From positions 2,852,001-2,916,000 of the forward strand of contig NZ_CP080627.1 of assembly GCF_025917315.1 (NCBI RefSeq): DNA of 64,000 nt, given 5' to 3'. Positions within the stretch are counted from its first letter, which is position 1; each line of letters starts with the position of its first letter. The position numbers and the translations under genes were made by a program. This DNA comes from Halomonas qaidamensis (lineage in GTDB: Bacteria > Pseudomonadota > Gammaproteobacteria > Pseudomonadales > Halomonadaceae). Shown here piece by piece: positions 49,109 to 57,145 of the stretch. The notes under the pieces are model-generated. The model saw nothing but the letters and a program-made list of their open reading frames with translations, made no database searches and was not told the DNA's origin.

Positions 49109-49593
49109 CACTCCCCCCGTGCCTTTCGGAAATGGTGCTCTTTACGCTCTTGGCGCTCCTTCGCTTCAATGCAAAGTTTTGCCGTTGGACGAAAAAGTAG
49201 GCGTGGAATACCAATGGGCTCGCCAGTTTCTTCACAGAAGCCGTATTCACCATTTTCGATACGCTGTAAAGCTGCATTAATATTATTGACCAACCGACTT
49301 TCGCGATCTGCTTGGCGAAGTGACAACCGTAGCTCCTCCTCAAACGAGGCCTGATCAGCCTCGTCGCTATCTCTCTCATGGGAGGCGATAGCCGTTTTCA
49401 CCTCTTTTAAATGCGCCTCAAGCTCCGCACGTTCATTCAAAAGCCGCTGACGGAAAAACGCAAGCTGTGCGGCATTCATGTAGTCGTCTGCTGATGAGGT
49501 CAACAGCAAAGCCTCCTCAGCTTTTTTTGCATCTATGAATTCAGCGCCATTGTCTGTTCTGGCAGTTATTGACTGAGTGATATCGGGTTGCAA
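49108..49593 (-). CDS. dksA2: Zinc-independent DksA paralogue (DksA2-type)
   Basis: RNA-polymerase-binding stringent-response factor of about 161 residues: long coiled-coil with the tip motif DxxDxA at 77-82 (DEADQA) and a C-terminal finger. Only two of the four zinc cysteines remain, Cys120 and Cys141; the partners are Thr123 and Ala144 (CEET, CIEA). This is the pattern of Pseudomonas aeruginosa DksA2, which replaces DksA when zinc is scarce. A TTG at 49593 with AGGAGG 7 bases upstream is chosen; a longer in-frame start at 49662 would place the Zur-like site inside the gene. First gene of the operon with the GTPase and folE2. Confidence 0.9.
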   Translation of the reverse strand: MQPDITQSITARTDNGAEFIDAKKAEEALLLTSSADDYMNAAQLAFFRQRLLNERAELEAHLKEVKTAIASHERDSDEADQASFEEELRLSLRQADRESRLVNNINAALQRIENGEYGFCEETGEPIGIPRLLFRPTAKLCIEAKERQERKEHHFRKARGE

Positions 49594-49618
49594 TGTATGG
49601 CCTCCTATTGATAAAAAC

Positions 49619-49631
49619 GTTATAACATAAC
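49619..49631. promoter_or_regulatory. Predicted Zur box in the dksA2/DUF1826 divergent promoter
   Basis: GTTATAACATAAC is a 13-bp palindrome (GTTAT-AAC-ATAAC) matching the core of the gammaproteobacterial Zur consensus (GTTATAWTATAAC). It is centred about 32 bp upstream of the dksA2 TTG and 73 bp upstream of the DUF1826 ATG. On the minus strand it overlaps a TATAAC that could be the -10 of the dksA2 operon. The binding is predicted, and the functions of the flanking genes agree. Confidence 0.8.
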
Positions 49632-49697
49632 AAATAAAGCTCTGCGACCTAACCTTTCTCAATGCTAATGCACTGCCAAACGTAACAGGAGATCTAA

Positions 49698-50357
49698 ATG
49701 CCTACCCCAGACTCCCATCAAGCTGCATCTTGGGTGCTACCACAACAAGCCGCACTGGATACCGACATCAGCGTACTTCCGCGTATATTTGAAGAACAGA
49801 TTAACATCGCTATTCTGCACCGCGCTCTGCCCGCCGATGTGGCGCTAAGCGCAAACGCACAGAGCCAGACATCGCGAGACTGGCAGTACGCATGGCTTGG
49901 CAGCCCTAAAGATGACTTTAAAAATGACTTGCGCCGAAAGCTCCCAGAGCCGTCAGCGGGTGATGCACTGGTTGATGATATAACCATCATTGCTGAAGCT
50001 ATCGCATTCCTGTTTGATACCGACACTGTGGGCATTCGTTTACGCTTACTAACGGCGGCGATGTGCCCACGCTTTCACTGCGACAACTTGTCGGTACGCT
50101 TAGTAACCACCTATGTTGGCCCAGGCAGTGAATGGTTACCTGAAAGTGCCATTAACCGCGCCGGGCTAGGTGCACCAACATCTGATCGCCCAGAGATTAT
50201 CAACGACCCAACTGCCATTCAGCGTTTGCAGGCTGGTGACATCGCGTTAATAAAAGGCAGTGGCTGGGTAGGCTGTGAAGAACACGGTTTAGTACACCGC
50301 AGCCCCTCTTTGGAGGCAGGTCAAAAGCGGCTACTGCTAACCATTGATCCCGCTTAA
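49698..50357 (+). CDS. DUF1826 family protein, predicted Zur regulon member
   Basis: A 219-residue soluble protein of the DUF1826 family with no known activity. Conserved-looking features are CPRFHCDNLSVRLVTTYVGPG (Cys/His/Cys suited to metal binding), TEWLPE-like SEWLPESAINRAG, and GSGWVGCEEHGLVHRSP, another Cys/His cluster. DUF1826 genes are repeatedly found near Zur boxes and COG0523 genes. Here it is divergent from dksA2 and shares the predicted Zur site. The ATG at 49698 has AGGAGAT upstream. Confidence 0.88.
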   Translation: MPTPDSHQAASWVLPQQAALDTDISVLPRIFEEQINIAILHRALPADVALSANAQSQTSRDWQYAWLGSPKDDFKNDLRRKLPEPSAGDALVDDITIIAEAIAFLFDTDTVGIRLRLLTAAMCPRFHCDNLSVRLVTTYVGPGSEWLPESAINRAGLGAPTSDRPEIINDPTAIQRLQAGDIALIKGSGWVGCEEHGLVHRSPSLEAGQKRLLLTIDPA

Positions 50358-50432
50358 CGCCTTGAACTTGTCACTAATCCGTCATTCCCCCCTGATAAGG
50401 TTTAATAAATTAAATCGCTCATGGGAATGGTC

Positions 50433-51140
50433 ATGCATAACAAACTACTGCTTGCAGGTGTCATAAGTCTCTCGATGTTAACAACCACGGCGTTTGCTGA
50501 GTCATTAGGCAACCTAGCCTTTTCTGAAACAACGCCCTATTCCTCAGCAATGACCCTAAAAGATGATTTCACCATTGTAGGTGATGACGATTTAATGGCG
50601 ATGGATGCCATTAATAGCAATGGTTTTGCTAACGCCATTATCGAGATACCAACAGGCACATCTGCCAAATGGGAAGTTAGCAAAGAAGACCCAAACGCGG
50701 TTTATTGGGAGTATAAAGACGGCGAGCCGCGCGTTGTAAATTACTTGGGTTATCCCGGCAATTATGGCGCCATTCCTGGTACTGCCCTGCCCAAAGAACT
50801 AGGCGGTGACGGTGACCCACTAGATGTCATCGTATTAGGCCAAGCATTACCGCGCGGTGAAGTCGTTGATGTACGTGTTATTGGCGTTTTAAAAATGTTA
50901 GACGACGGCGAGCAAGACGACAAACTGGTGGCAGTGCTTACCCAGGATTCACCGTTTGCCCATATCGAAAGTATGCAGCAACTCGATAGTGAGTTTCCTG
51001 GCGTTAGCCAGATCGTTGATATCTGGTTTGCGAATTACAAAGGCCCTGATGGTGGCATGGAAGGTCTAGGGTTTGAAGACGCCGAATCTGCATTAACCGT
51101 ACTAGAAGCAGCGGCTGAGAATTTTTCAGCCCCACAATAA
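50433..51140 (+). CDS. Family I inorganic pyrophosphatase with signal peptide
   Basis: A soluble-type inorganic diphosphatase, 235 residues, that carries an N-terminal signal peptide (MHNKLLLAGVISLSMLTTTA, cleavage near FAES), so it should act in the periplasm. Catalytic segments: VNYLGYPGNYGAIPGT and the signature DGDPLDVIVLG with its three aspartates. The usual cytosolic enzyme (about 175 residues) has no such leader. Upstream in-frame ATG at 50421 and 50427 are possible. A strong terminator follows. Use of periplasmic pyrophosphate is inferred. Confidence 0.9.
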   Translation: MHNKLLLAGVISLSMLTTTAFAESLGNLAFSETTPYSSAMTLKDDFTIVGDDDLMAMDAINSNGFANAIIEIPTGTSAKWEVSKEDPNAVYWEYKDGEPRVVNYLGYPGNYGAIPGTALPKELGGDGDPLDVIVLGQALPRGEVVDVRVIGVLKMLDDGEQDDKLVAVLTQDSPFAHIESMQQLDSEFPGVSQIVDIWFANYKGPDGGMEGLGFEDAESALTVLEAAAENFSAPQ

Positions 51141-51179
51141 ACTTATCGAATAAGACCGCCAAAATTTACGTCGTTTAAC

Positions 51180-51216
51180 CGTCACTGCTCTAACCAATAG
51201 AGCAGTGACGTTTTCC
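51180..51216 (+). terminator. Rho-independent terminator of the pyrophosphatase gene
   Basis: A perfect 12-bp stem CGTCACTGCTCT/AGAGCAGTGACG with a 7-nt loop is followed by TTTTCC on the plus strand. It lies between convergent stops. Confidence 0.9.
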
Positions 51217-51219
51217 TAT

Positions 51220-52875
51220 TTATACATTGTGCTCATTAGCCCTGTTACTTGCATTTATTGCGGCCAAAACACCATGACGTTGATACGTTCTTAGCATGCT
51301 CTCGAGGGCTGCCTGCAGGTAGTGAGTAGATGCGGGGCCTTTGGAGTCTTTGGTGAGATGGCTCGGTTTGCCATCTTGTAGCAGGCTGATCTCGCCTTTT
51401 TCTAGTGCCACTGAGGTGGCTGTTTTCAGTTGTTCAAAAGACACTGGGGTTTCCAGTAACTTGGCCAGAACCATAGCAAGCGGGGAAAGTGCCACCATTT
51501 CATGCCAGGGCGAAGTTGCCCAGCCATTACCATGGCGAATGACCCCACTGTGCCACTGCCACTTAACTGTTGCGGGATCAGCTTCTGCCTCTGCATTTAC
51601 TGTCGCCATTTGGCTAGCCACGTGTGTGCGTATGCGTACGTGACCACGAATCACATAGGTTTCCAGAAACGCTAAAGCGAGCGCTCGGGCATCCTGCCCA
51701 GTAGAAAGCTGGCCGCTGGCAATAAGCGCGGCGGTCAGCTGGTCTACGTTAAGGGTAGCAGGGTAGACTTTCGAGAGTGCTTCCATAAATGCATATTCTA
51801 GGGCACTGCCCGGTATGACCTCACCGCCCCGCCAATCCGTGTAAGTTTTAGGCTGACGCGTATCACTGGTAATCTGATGATCAAAGAAGACGCCAGCAAC
51901 GTAGAATTTCTGCAAGCGCTCAGCATCCAGTGCATAGCGAATTTTTGCCTGTTGAGATTTATGCACTAGCAGGGTCTGCCGGAAGGCACGATTACGCACA
52001 AAATCAAGGTACTGCTCTAGCTGCTCTTGATGGGTAACTTCTTTACTTAATGGTTCGGCAATAGAGGAGGCATAATTGCTTAGGAACATAGTGTTGGGCT
52101 CAGCTTCTGCCAGATACCCCAGTCCATACTCACCTGCCAGCGCCATAAAGTCCTTGAAATACATCGGCTGGTTACAGGGCTCTAGGAACTCGTGGAGCAG
52201 GTAGCTGGCTTTACCTTGGCGGATGTGGTCGGCATTTTCATCCAGCACTTTCCGTAAAACGCTATTATCCAGGCTGACCTGCTGAAGAAAATCCACCATG
52301 CCCATAGCGTAGGAGAGTTTTTCTTCCGGCGTGACGCGCTCAGCACCCCGCAACAGCATGGCATCACGGATGATCTCCTTGGTTTTCCAACCTGGGTACG
52401 TGTTGTAGCTGATATAGGCAATACCGCTTTCGCTCAAGTTTTCAGAGCAAACTCGTAAAATAGCCTGCTGTACTGATGTGGGCACCCAGCTAAACACGCC
52501 GTGACAAATAATATAATCATAAGGCTGCTCAGCCTTACCTATCTCTTCAATATTAACGGCTTGTAGACGCACATTGGCTAACCCAATCTCATTTAGCCGC
52601 GCTTTGCCATGGTTAATCTGCACGTCGGAAAGGTCGATACCCACCACCTGAGCCTGGGGGTTACGAGCGGCATAAGGGAAAATATTCTCCCCAGCAGAGC
52701 AGCCGATTTCTAGCACCCTTGCCGTTGCTGGGTCTGGCGCGTCAAGGCCGAATAGAAAAGCCAGTGCATGAAGATGCTCTGGTGCTGTTTGCGGAAAGGG
52801 ATGAGATTCGTAGGGTACGCTGTCGTAGCTCTGCTTCAACAGGGAAACGAGGTCTTTTGTCATATTCGTTACCAT
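51220..52875 (-). CDS. SAM-dependent methyltransferase with regulatory domain
   Basis: A 551-residue class I methyltransferase: N-terminal Rossmann domain (about 35-190) with the SAM motif VLEIGCSAGENIFPYAA and ICHGVFSWVP, then a MethyTransf_Reg-type domain (about 215-330) and a helical C-terminal part. Family members are often near cell-surface polysaccharide genes, but none is present here and the substrate is unknown. The start could also be the ATG four codons in (MTKDLVSLL); no strong ribosome site distinguishes them. It appears monocistronic. Confidence 0.86.
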   Translation of the reverse strand: MVTNMTKDLVSLLKQSYDSVPYESHPFPQTAPEHLHALAFLFGLDAPDPATARVLEIGCSAGENIFPYAARNPQAQVVGIDLSDVQINHGKARLNEIGLANVRLQAVNIEEIGKAEQPYDYIICHGVFSWVPTSVQQAILRVCSENLSESGIAYISYNTYPGWKTKEIIRDAMLLRGAERVTPEEKLSYAMGMVDFLQQVSLDNSVLRKVLDENADHIRQGKASYLLHEFLEPCNQPMYFKDFMALAGEYGLGYLAEAEPNTMFLSNYASSIAEPLSKEVTHQEQLEQYLDFVRNRAFRQTLLVHKSQQAKIRYALDAERLQKFYVAGVFFDHQITSDTRQPKTYTDWRGGEVIPGSALEYAFMEALSKVYPATLNVDQLTAALIASGQLSTGQDARALALAFLETYVIRGHVRIRTHVASQMATVNAEAEADPATVKWQWHSGVIRHGNGWATSPWHEMVALSPLAMVLAKLLETPVSFEQLKTATSVALEKGEISLLQDGKPSHLTKDSKGPASTHYLQAALESMLRTYQRHGVLAAINASNRANEHNV

Positions 52876-53041
52876 AGTCGTTACTGTGCGAAAGGCGTAC
52901 CCTTCTACTGCTTAGCACGCATGGCTCAGAATATACGAACGATGTGATTTGTCGTGCATTTGGTTTACTTATGCCGTTTAAGTACCGTTTATCGATAACG
53001 TTGCCGCATCTATCTCCAGACAAAAGCACCCAGGGTTAGTG

Positions 53042-53653
53042 TTAAGCCCGCAGTGGTAGTGCCGCGCCAATAGCGACAAAAATACCTCCACAGGTGCGGT
53101 TGAAACCACGGCCAACACGCTTCAACCAATGACGAATGCGGTTAGCCATATTGGCAAGCAAGCCTTCAACTAAGCATTCAATGATCACAAAGGTGCCTGC
53201 CAGTACGAAAAACTGCAGGATCAAGCTACGTTGCGGATCAATAAACTGAGGTAAAAATGCGCTGAAAAACAGCAGCACTTTTGGGTTAGTGATGGATGAC
53301 AGTGCGCCTTGGCGGTATAGATGCCAGCCACTCTTCCAACTGGCATTCACATCAACTTCCCCACTGATAGGCGGTGAACGCCATACCTGAATACCCAGCC
53401 ATACAAGGTAGGCTCCGCCGACCCATTTCAGCACGGTTAGCCACACCACAGACGACTTAACCAGCGCCCCAATACCAAACAAACACAGGGCGATGATCAA
53501 GATAAATCCTGTAGCGCCCCCGGCGATAGTGAACAGTGTTTTTCGGCTGCCATGCAGCGCCCCGTGGGTAAGCGCCAGCAGGCCGTTCGGCCCTGGTGAA
53601 AGCGACAAGCCTATGCAGGCAATGAAATATAGCAACCATGTATCGAATAACAT
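53042..53653 (-). CDS. LysE/RhtB family amino-acid exporter
   Basis: A 203-residue inner-membrane protein with six predicted spans, starting FDTWLLYFIACIGLSLSPGPNGLLALTHG, which carries the family's SPGPN motif. RhtB-type members export homoserine, threonine, leucine or other amino acids; the substrate here is unknown. It lies downstream of luxS with a terminator between, so it likely has its own promoter. Confidence 0.92.
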   Translation of the reverse strand: MLFDTWLLYFIACIGLSLSPGPNGLLALTHGALHGSRKTLFTIAGGATGFILIIALCLFGIGALVKSSVVWLTVLKWVGGAYLVWLGIQVWRSPPISGEVDVNASWKSGWHLYRQGALSSITNPKVLLFFSAFLPQFIDPQRSLILQFFVLAGTFVIIECLVEGLLANMANRIRHWLKRVGRGFNRTCGGIFVAIGAALPLRA

Positions 53654-53743
53654 GTTAATGCACCACCCACTGGTAAGTACGCTTGAGCTGCCAGCATGTC
53701 ACTGCCACTCAGCGTTTTCCACCAGTTAATAGACTAATACTAA

Positions 53744-53766
53744 AACGCCTCCAAAAAGGAGGCGTT
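53744..53766 (-). terminator. Rho-independent terminator of luxS
   Basis: The stem AACGCCTCC/GGAGGCGTT (9 bp) with a 5-nt loop is followed by TTTTA on the minus strand, 33 bp after the luxS stop. Confidence 0.87.
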
Positions 53767-53798
53767 GGACGAACAAGTCGCGCGCTGGCATCTAACGT

Positions 53799-54266
53799 TT
53801 ACGCAAATACTTGGTTCCATTCACTGCGCTTAGCCAGCAGGTCTTTAGCAAGCTCTTGGGCACCTTCCAGGCTGTGACTGGCGGCCCAGCCGCACTGCAT
53901 TTCATTACAGGCGGGTACTTCCGTTGCGGTTAGCACATCATTTAGCGTCTTCTCGATGATACTTAACACATCGTCATAATCATCGTGGTTGATCATTGCG
54001 ATATAAAAACCGGTTTGGCAGCCCATCGGGCTAATGTCAACCACCTTGTCGGTGTGATTACGCGACATCTCAGCCATCAAGTGCTCTAAGGAGTGCAGTG
54101 CCGGCATCTCCATGTGCCCTTTATTAGGCTGGCAAATGCGCAAATCATACTTATGAATGCGGTCGCCATGTTGGCCTTCTTTAATATCAGCCAAACGTAC
54201 GTAAGGCGCTTTTACCTTGGTATGGTCCAGGTTAAAGCTTTCGACGTTCATTTTCTTTTCGGTCAT
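53799..54266 (-). CDS. luxS: S-ribosylhomocysteine lyase LuxS
   Basis: Iron-dependent enzyme of the activated methyl cycle that splits S-ribosylhomocysteine to homocysteine and DPD, the precursor of AI-2. The 155-residue protein has the metal motif HSLEH (His58, His62), catalytic Cys83 in MGCQTGFY, and the third metal ligand region [13 protein letters not shown] lies upstream of the ATG at 54266. It is slightly shorter than the E. coli protein (171). It is followed upstream on the same strand by an ABM-domain gene, without a lsr or pfs neighbour. Confidence 0.97.
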   Translation of the reverse strand: MTEKKMNVESFNLDHTKVKAPYVRLADIKEGQHGDRIHKYDLRICQPNKGHMEMPALHSLEHLMAEMSRNHTDKVVDISPMGCQTGFYIAMINHDDYDDVLSIIEKTLNDVLTATEVPACNEMQCGWAASHSLEGAQELAKDLLAKRSEWNQVFA

Positions 54267-54323
54267 ATTGGCTCCGTCATCTTGGTATATCGCTTGCGTC
54301 GTCTAAACAACCGCTAGTGCTTT

Positions 54324-54671
54324 TTACACCTTAGGAGCGTCAAAGTTCCACGGCTCGTCGGTATAGACACACACGTTTGCATCTTCAATGTCGCCCTCAG
54401 GGGACTCAACGTGCTTAGCGAAAAAATCTTGAATCTCTTTACGCTGGCAATGGGCCTCAAACTCTTCACGGCTGGCCCAAATTTCGTGAAATACAATTGG
54501 ATAGCTGGTGCCTTGGGCAAACGGGTTATCAATCTGCCGCGTGACGGTGTAGTGAATACAGGCATCTTCGCGATGGGTGTTAGGTTCTAAAGCTTGCAGT
54601 GCCTTAAATACCGCTTCTTCTTTTCCGGCCTTGGGCTTAAAGCTGGCGATACAGTAAATTTTTTCTGACAT
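54324..54671 (-). CDS. Antibiotic biosynthesis monooxygenase (ABM) domain protein
   Basis: A 115-residue ferredoxin-like dimeric alpha-beta barrel protein of the ABM/quinol monooxygenase type. It has IYCIASFKPKAGKEEAV at the N-terminus and FHEIWASREEFEAHC, then a short C-terminal arm. YgiN-like proteins oxidise quinols, but the substrate cannot be assigned. AGGATATAACC lies before the ATG. It is 57 bp upstream of luxS and may be co-transcribed. Confidence 0.85.
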   Translation of the reverse strand: MSEKIYCIASFKPKAGKEEAVFKALQALEPNTHREDACIHYTVTRQIDNPFAQGTSYPIVFHEIWASREEFEAHCQRKEIQDFFAKHVESPEGDIEDANVCVYTDEPWNFDAPKV

Positions 54672-54732
54672 GGTTATATCCTAAGCGGTTGAGTGGGCAT
54701 CATTATGCGGCCTGTCGATGCGGGTTCACAAC

Positions 54733-55410
54733 CTAACGACTCATTCGGTCCGCCAGCGCTTCTAAATCAGTTACCGTCATATCCGGTTCACCTCCCCAGG
54801 GGTCAAACGGAGCGTCAGAGTGACGGCGCACCCAGGCGCTGCGCAAGCCAGCATGGGTTGCCCCAATGACATCAAACGGGTTGCTGGAAATCAGCCAGGT
54901 GTGTTCTGGGCGTGCTTCTAAGCGGGTGCGTAAATAAGCATATACGGCGGGGTCCGGCTTGAAGCGTTTAACATCATCAACACTGACCACGTCATCCATA
55001 TGGCTTTCCACGCCCGCGCGCGTAAGTAGCTTAGTGACGGCTTCTTGAGTGCCGTTAGAAAACGCCACGCAGCGAATACCCGCATCACGGAGCTGGTCAA
55101 GCGCGGGGATCACATCGGGAAATGCAGGCAACTCAGCATAGACGGCCATTAAGTGGTCTTGGTCGTTATCTGATAGGCCCGTTTGCAGCGCGCGGTCGGT
55201 GAATACTAATGCCTCCCGCGTGCATTCCGAAAACGGCACATAAGCCCCCATCAACCCATGACGAAAGCTATATTCCAGCTGTTTTTCCCGCCAACGCTTA
55301 GCAAACTCTGCTGCTTTGGTGGCATCACTAAGGCGGCGTTCCAACTCTACCGATACCCCTTGGGTATCAATAAGCGTGCCGTATACATCAAAGGCGAGTA
55401 CTGGTTGCAT
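54733..55410 (-). CDS. Haloacid dehalogenase, type II-like hydrolase
   Basis: A 225-residue HAD-superfamily hydrolase. Motif I LAFDVYGTLID (nucleophile Asp8), motif II VAFSNGTQ, motif III lysine in RFKPDPAVY, and motif IV LISSNPFDVIGA. The motif I sequence and the SSNPFD segment match L-2-haloacid dehalogenases, but a general phosphatase activity is equally possible. The ATG at 55410 follows AGGAG; the in-frame ATG at 55443 is rejected. Confidence 0.89.
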   Translation of the reverse strand: MQPVLAFDVYGTLIDTQGVSVELERRLSDATKAAEFAKRWREKQLEYSFRHGLMGAYVPFSECTREALVFTDRALQTGLSDNDQDHLMAVYAELPAFPDVIPALDQLRDAGIRCVAFSNGTQEAVTKLLTRAGVESHMDDVVSVDDVKRFKPDPAVYAYLRTRLEARPEHTWLISSNPFDVIGATHAGLRSAWVRRHSDAPFDPWGGEPDMTVTDLEALADRMSR

Positions 55411-55485
55411 GACAGCTCCTGGCGTGGTGGATAAGACAATCATTGGCGATAGGTGGTTTTATTTCTCTAGCATAGCTGCCCTCTT

Positions 55486-55522
55486 AAAAAACAAAAACGC
55501 CGCTGCATCGGGCAGCGGCGTT
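55486..55522 (-). terminator. Rho-independent terminator of doeD
   Basis: An 11-bp perfect stem AACGCCGCTGC/GCAGCGGCGTT with a 5-nt loop (55496-55522) is followed on the minus strand by two T-runs (TTTTTGTTTTTT). It lies 19 bp after the doeD stop. Confidence 0.94.
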
Positions 55523-55541
55523 TGGCTAGCAATACGCGTTA

Positions 55542-56975
55542 TTAAATTGTAAAAGCGGCTTCTTGCTGACCGGTTTTAAGATCGCCAGAACGCACCAACT
55601 CATCAGTCACGCGATCAATGGCACGCTTGGCACGACCAATCATTTCGTCAACTTCAGAGCGGTTAATAGTCAGCGGTGGCGCAAAGCCCAGAATATCGCC
55701 TTGCGGCATGGCACGGGCAATCAGATTCTCTTCCATTGCTGCTGCTGCGACACGCGGGCCAACTTTAAGTGCTGGGTCGAAATGCAGGCGCTGTTTGGCG
55801 TCTGGAGAGAACTCTAGCGCGGCCATTAGGCCAACACCGCGTACGTCGCCCAGTAACGGATGACCCTCAAAGGTGGCCTTGAGCTGCTGCTGGAAGTAAC
55901 CGCCAGTTTCGGCAGAGTTACCTACTAGATTTTCGCGCTCGATAATATCCAGGTTAGCAAGGCCTGCGGCACAGCCCAGTGCGTGACCTGAATAGGTCCA
56001 ACCATGACCGATGGGACCAAATTCGCCGGTTCCCTGCTCCAGTACCTTCCATACTTTGTCGCCAACAATCACGCCAGAAAGCGGCTGGTAGGCGCTAGTT
56101 AGCCCTTTAGCAATGGTGACCAAGTCAGGCTTCATGTTGTAGTGGTGGCTACCAAAGTCTGAACCGGTACGGCCAAAGCCACATACGACTTCGTCAGCGA
56201 TCAATAGTACATCGTACTTATTCAGTACCGCTTGAATGGCATCCCAATAGCCTTCTGGCGGCGGCACGATACCACCGGTACCCAGTACCGGCTCACCAAT
56301 AAAGGCCGCCACGGTGTCGGGGCCTTCTTCCAGAATCATCGCTTCCAGCTTATCGGCACAGTAGCCAGAAAATTCACGCTCGGTCATGCCGTGCTGTTCT
56401 GCCGCGCGCAGATAGTAATGCGGTGCTTCGGTATGGCGAATGGTGTCAATCGGCAGATCAAAGTGGTCGTGGAACGCTTTCAAACCGGTGAGCGAGCCGG
56501 AAGCGATGCCGGAACCGTGATAACCACGCATACGCGAGATCACTTTTTTCTTCTGCGGGCGACCCAGCACGTTGTTGTAGTAGCGCACAATTTTGAGCTG
56601 GGTTTCGTTAGCGTCAGACCCTGACATGCCGTAGTAAACCTTAGACATGTTCATACCGGCAATTTTCAGAATGCGCTCAGAAAGCTCAATCTGCGGCTCG
56701 TTCGAGTGGCCCACATAAGTATGGTAATAAGAAAGTTCTAGCGCTTGCTTATAGATCGCTTCGGCTACTTCAGTGCGGCCATAGCCGATATTGACGCAGT
56801 AAAGACCCGCAAAGCCATCGATAAACTCACGACCATCTTTGTCGACGATATTAATACCCTTGCCGCCGATAATAACACGGCCTGGTAAATCACCATGGGC
56901 GAAGTCGCGAAGGTGGGTTGAGGCGTGAAAAGTGACTTTACGGTCGCGTTCGATCAGATCCTGATGCAAGCTCAT
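55542..56975 (-). CDS. doeD: Diaminobutyrate transaminase DoeD of ectoine degradation
   Basis: Class III PLP aminotransferase, 477 residues, that converts L-2,4-diaminobutyrate to aspartate 4-semialdehyde. The PLP lysine is near residue 290 in TIAKGLTSAYQPLSG, with LIADEVVCGFGRTG and GWTYSGHALGCAAG nearby. Its place next to doeC, doeX, doeB and doeA matches Halomonas elongata and distinguishes it from the biosynthetic EctB, which would be with ectA and ectC. It is 170 bp from doeC, so it may have its own promoter. Confidence 0.92.
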   Translation of the reverse strand: MSLHQDLIERDRKVTFHASTHLRDFAHGDLPGRVIIGGKGINIVDKDGREFIDGFAGLYCVNIGYGRTEVAEAIYKQALELSYYHTYVGHSNEPQIELSERILKIAGMNMSKVYYGMSGSDANETQLKIVRYYNNVLGRPQKKKVISRMRGYHGSGIASGSLTGLKAFHDHFDLPIDTIRHTEAPHYYLRAAEQHGMTEREFSGYCADKLEAMILEEGPDTVAAFIGEPVLGTGGIVPPPEGYWDAIQAVLNKYDVLLIADEVVCGFGRTGSDFGSHHYNMKPDLVTIAKGLTSAYQPLSGVIVGDKVWKVLEQGTGEFGPIGHGWTYSGHALGCAAGLANLDIIERENLVGNSAETGGYFQQQLKATFEGHPLLGDVRGVGLMAALEFSPDAKQRLHFDPALKVGPRVAAAAMEENLIARAMPQGDILGFAPPLTINRSEVDEMIGRAKRAIDRVTDELVRSGDLKTGQQEAAFTI

Positions 56976-57145
56976 AACGTTCTCTCTATACAGTAAACCT
57001 CCCCATTGGTTGGAGAGGGTGTTTTATCATTGGTGACTCATAATTTGCGCACCTAGCGAACCTTTCGCCCGGCGGAGCCAACCTCTCACAAGCGCTCTAG
57101 CATTACTAAGTTGCGGTTATGGGAGAGCGTTTTAGCGCGCGACGG

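Noticed and set aside
49594..49662. An N-terminal extension of the DksA paralogue starting at 49662
   Set aside because: The extension covers the Zur-like palindrome and likely -10, and a TTG with a perfect AGGAGG spacing gives a DksA-like length.
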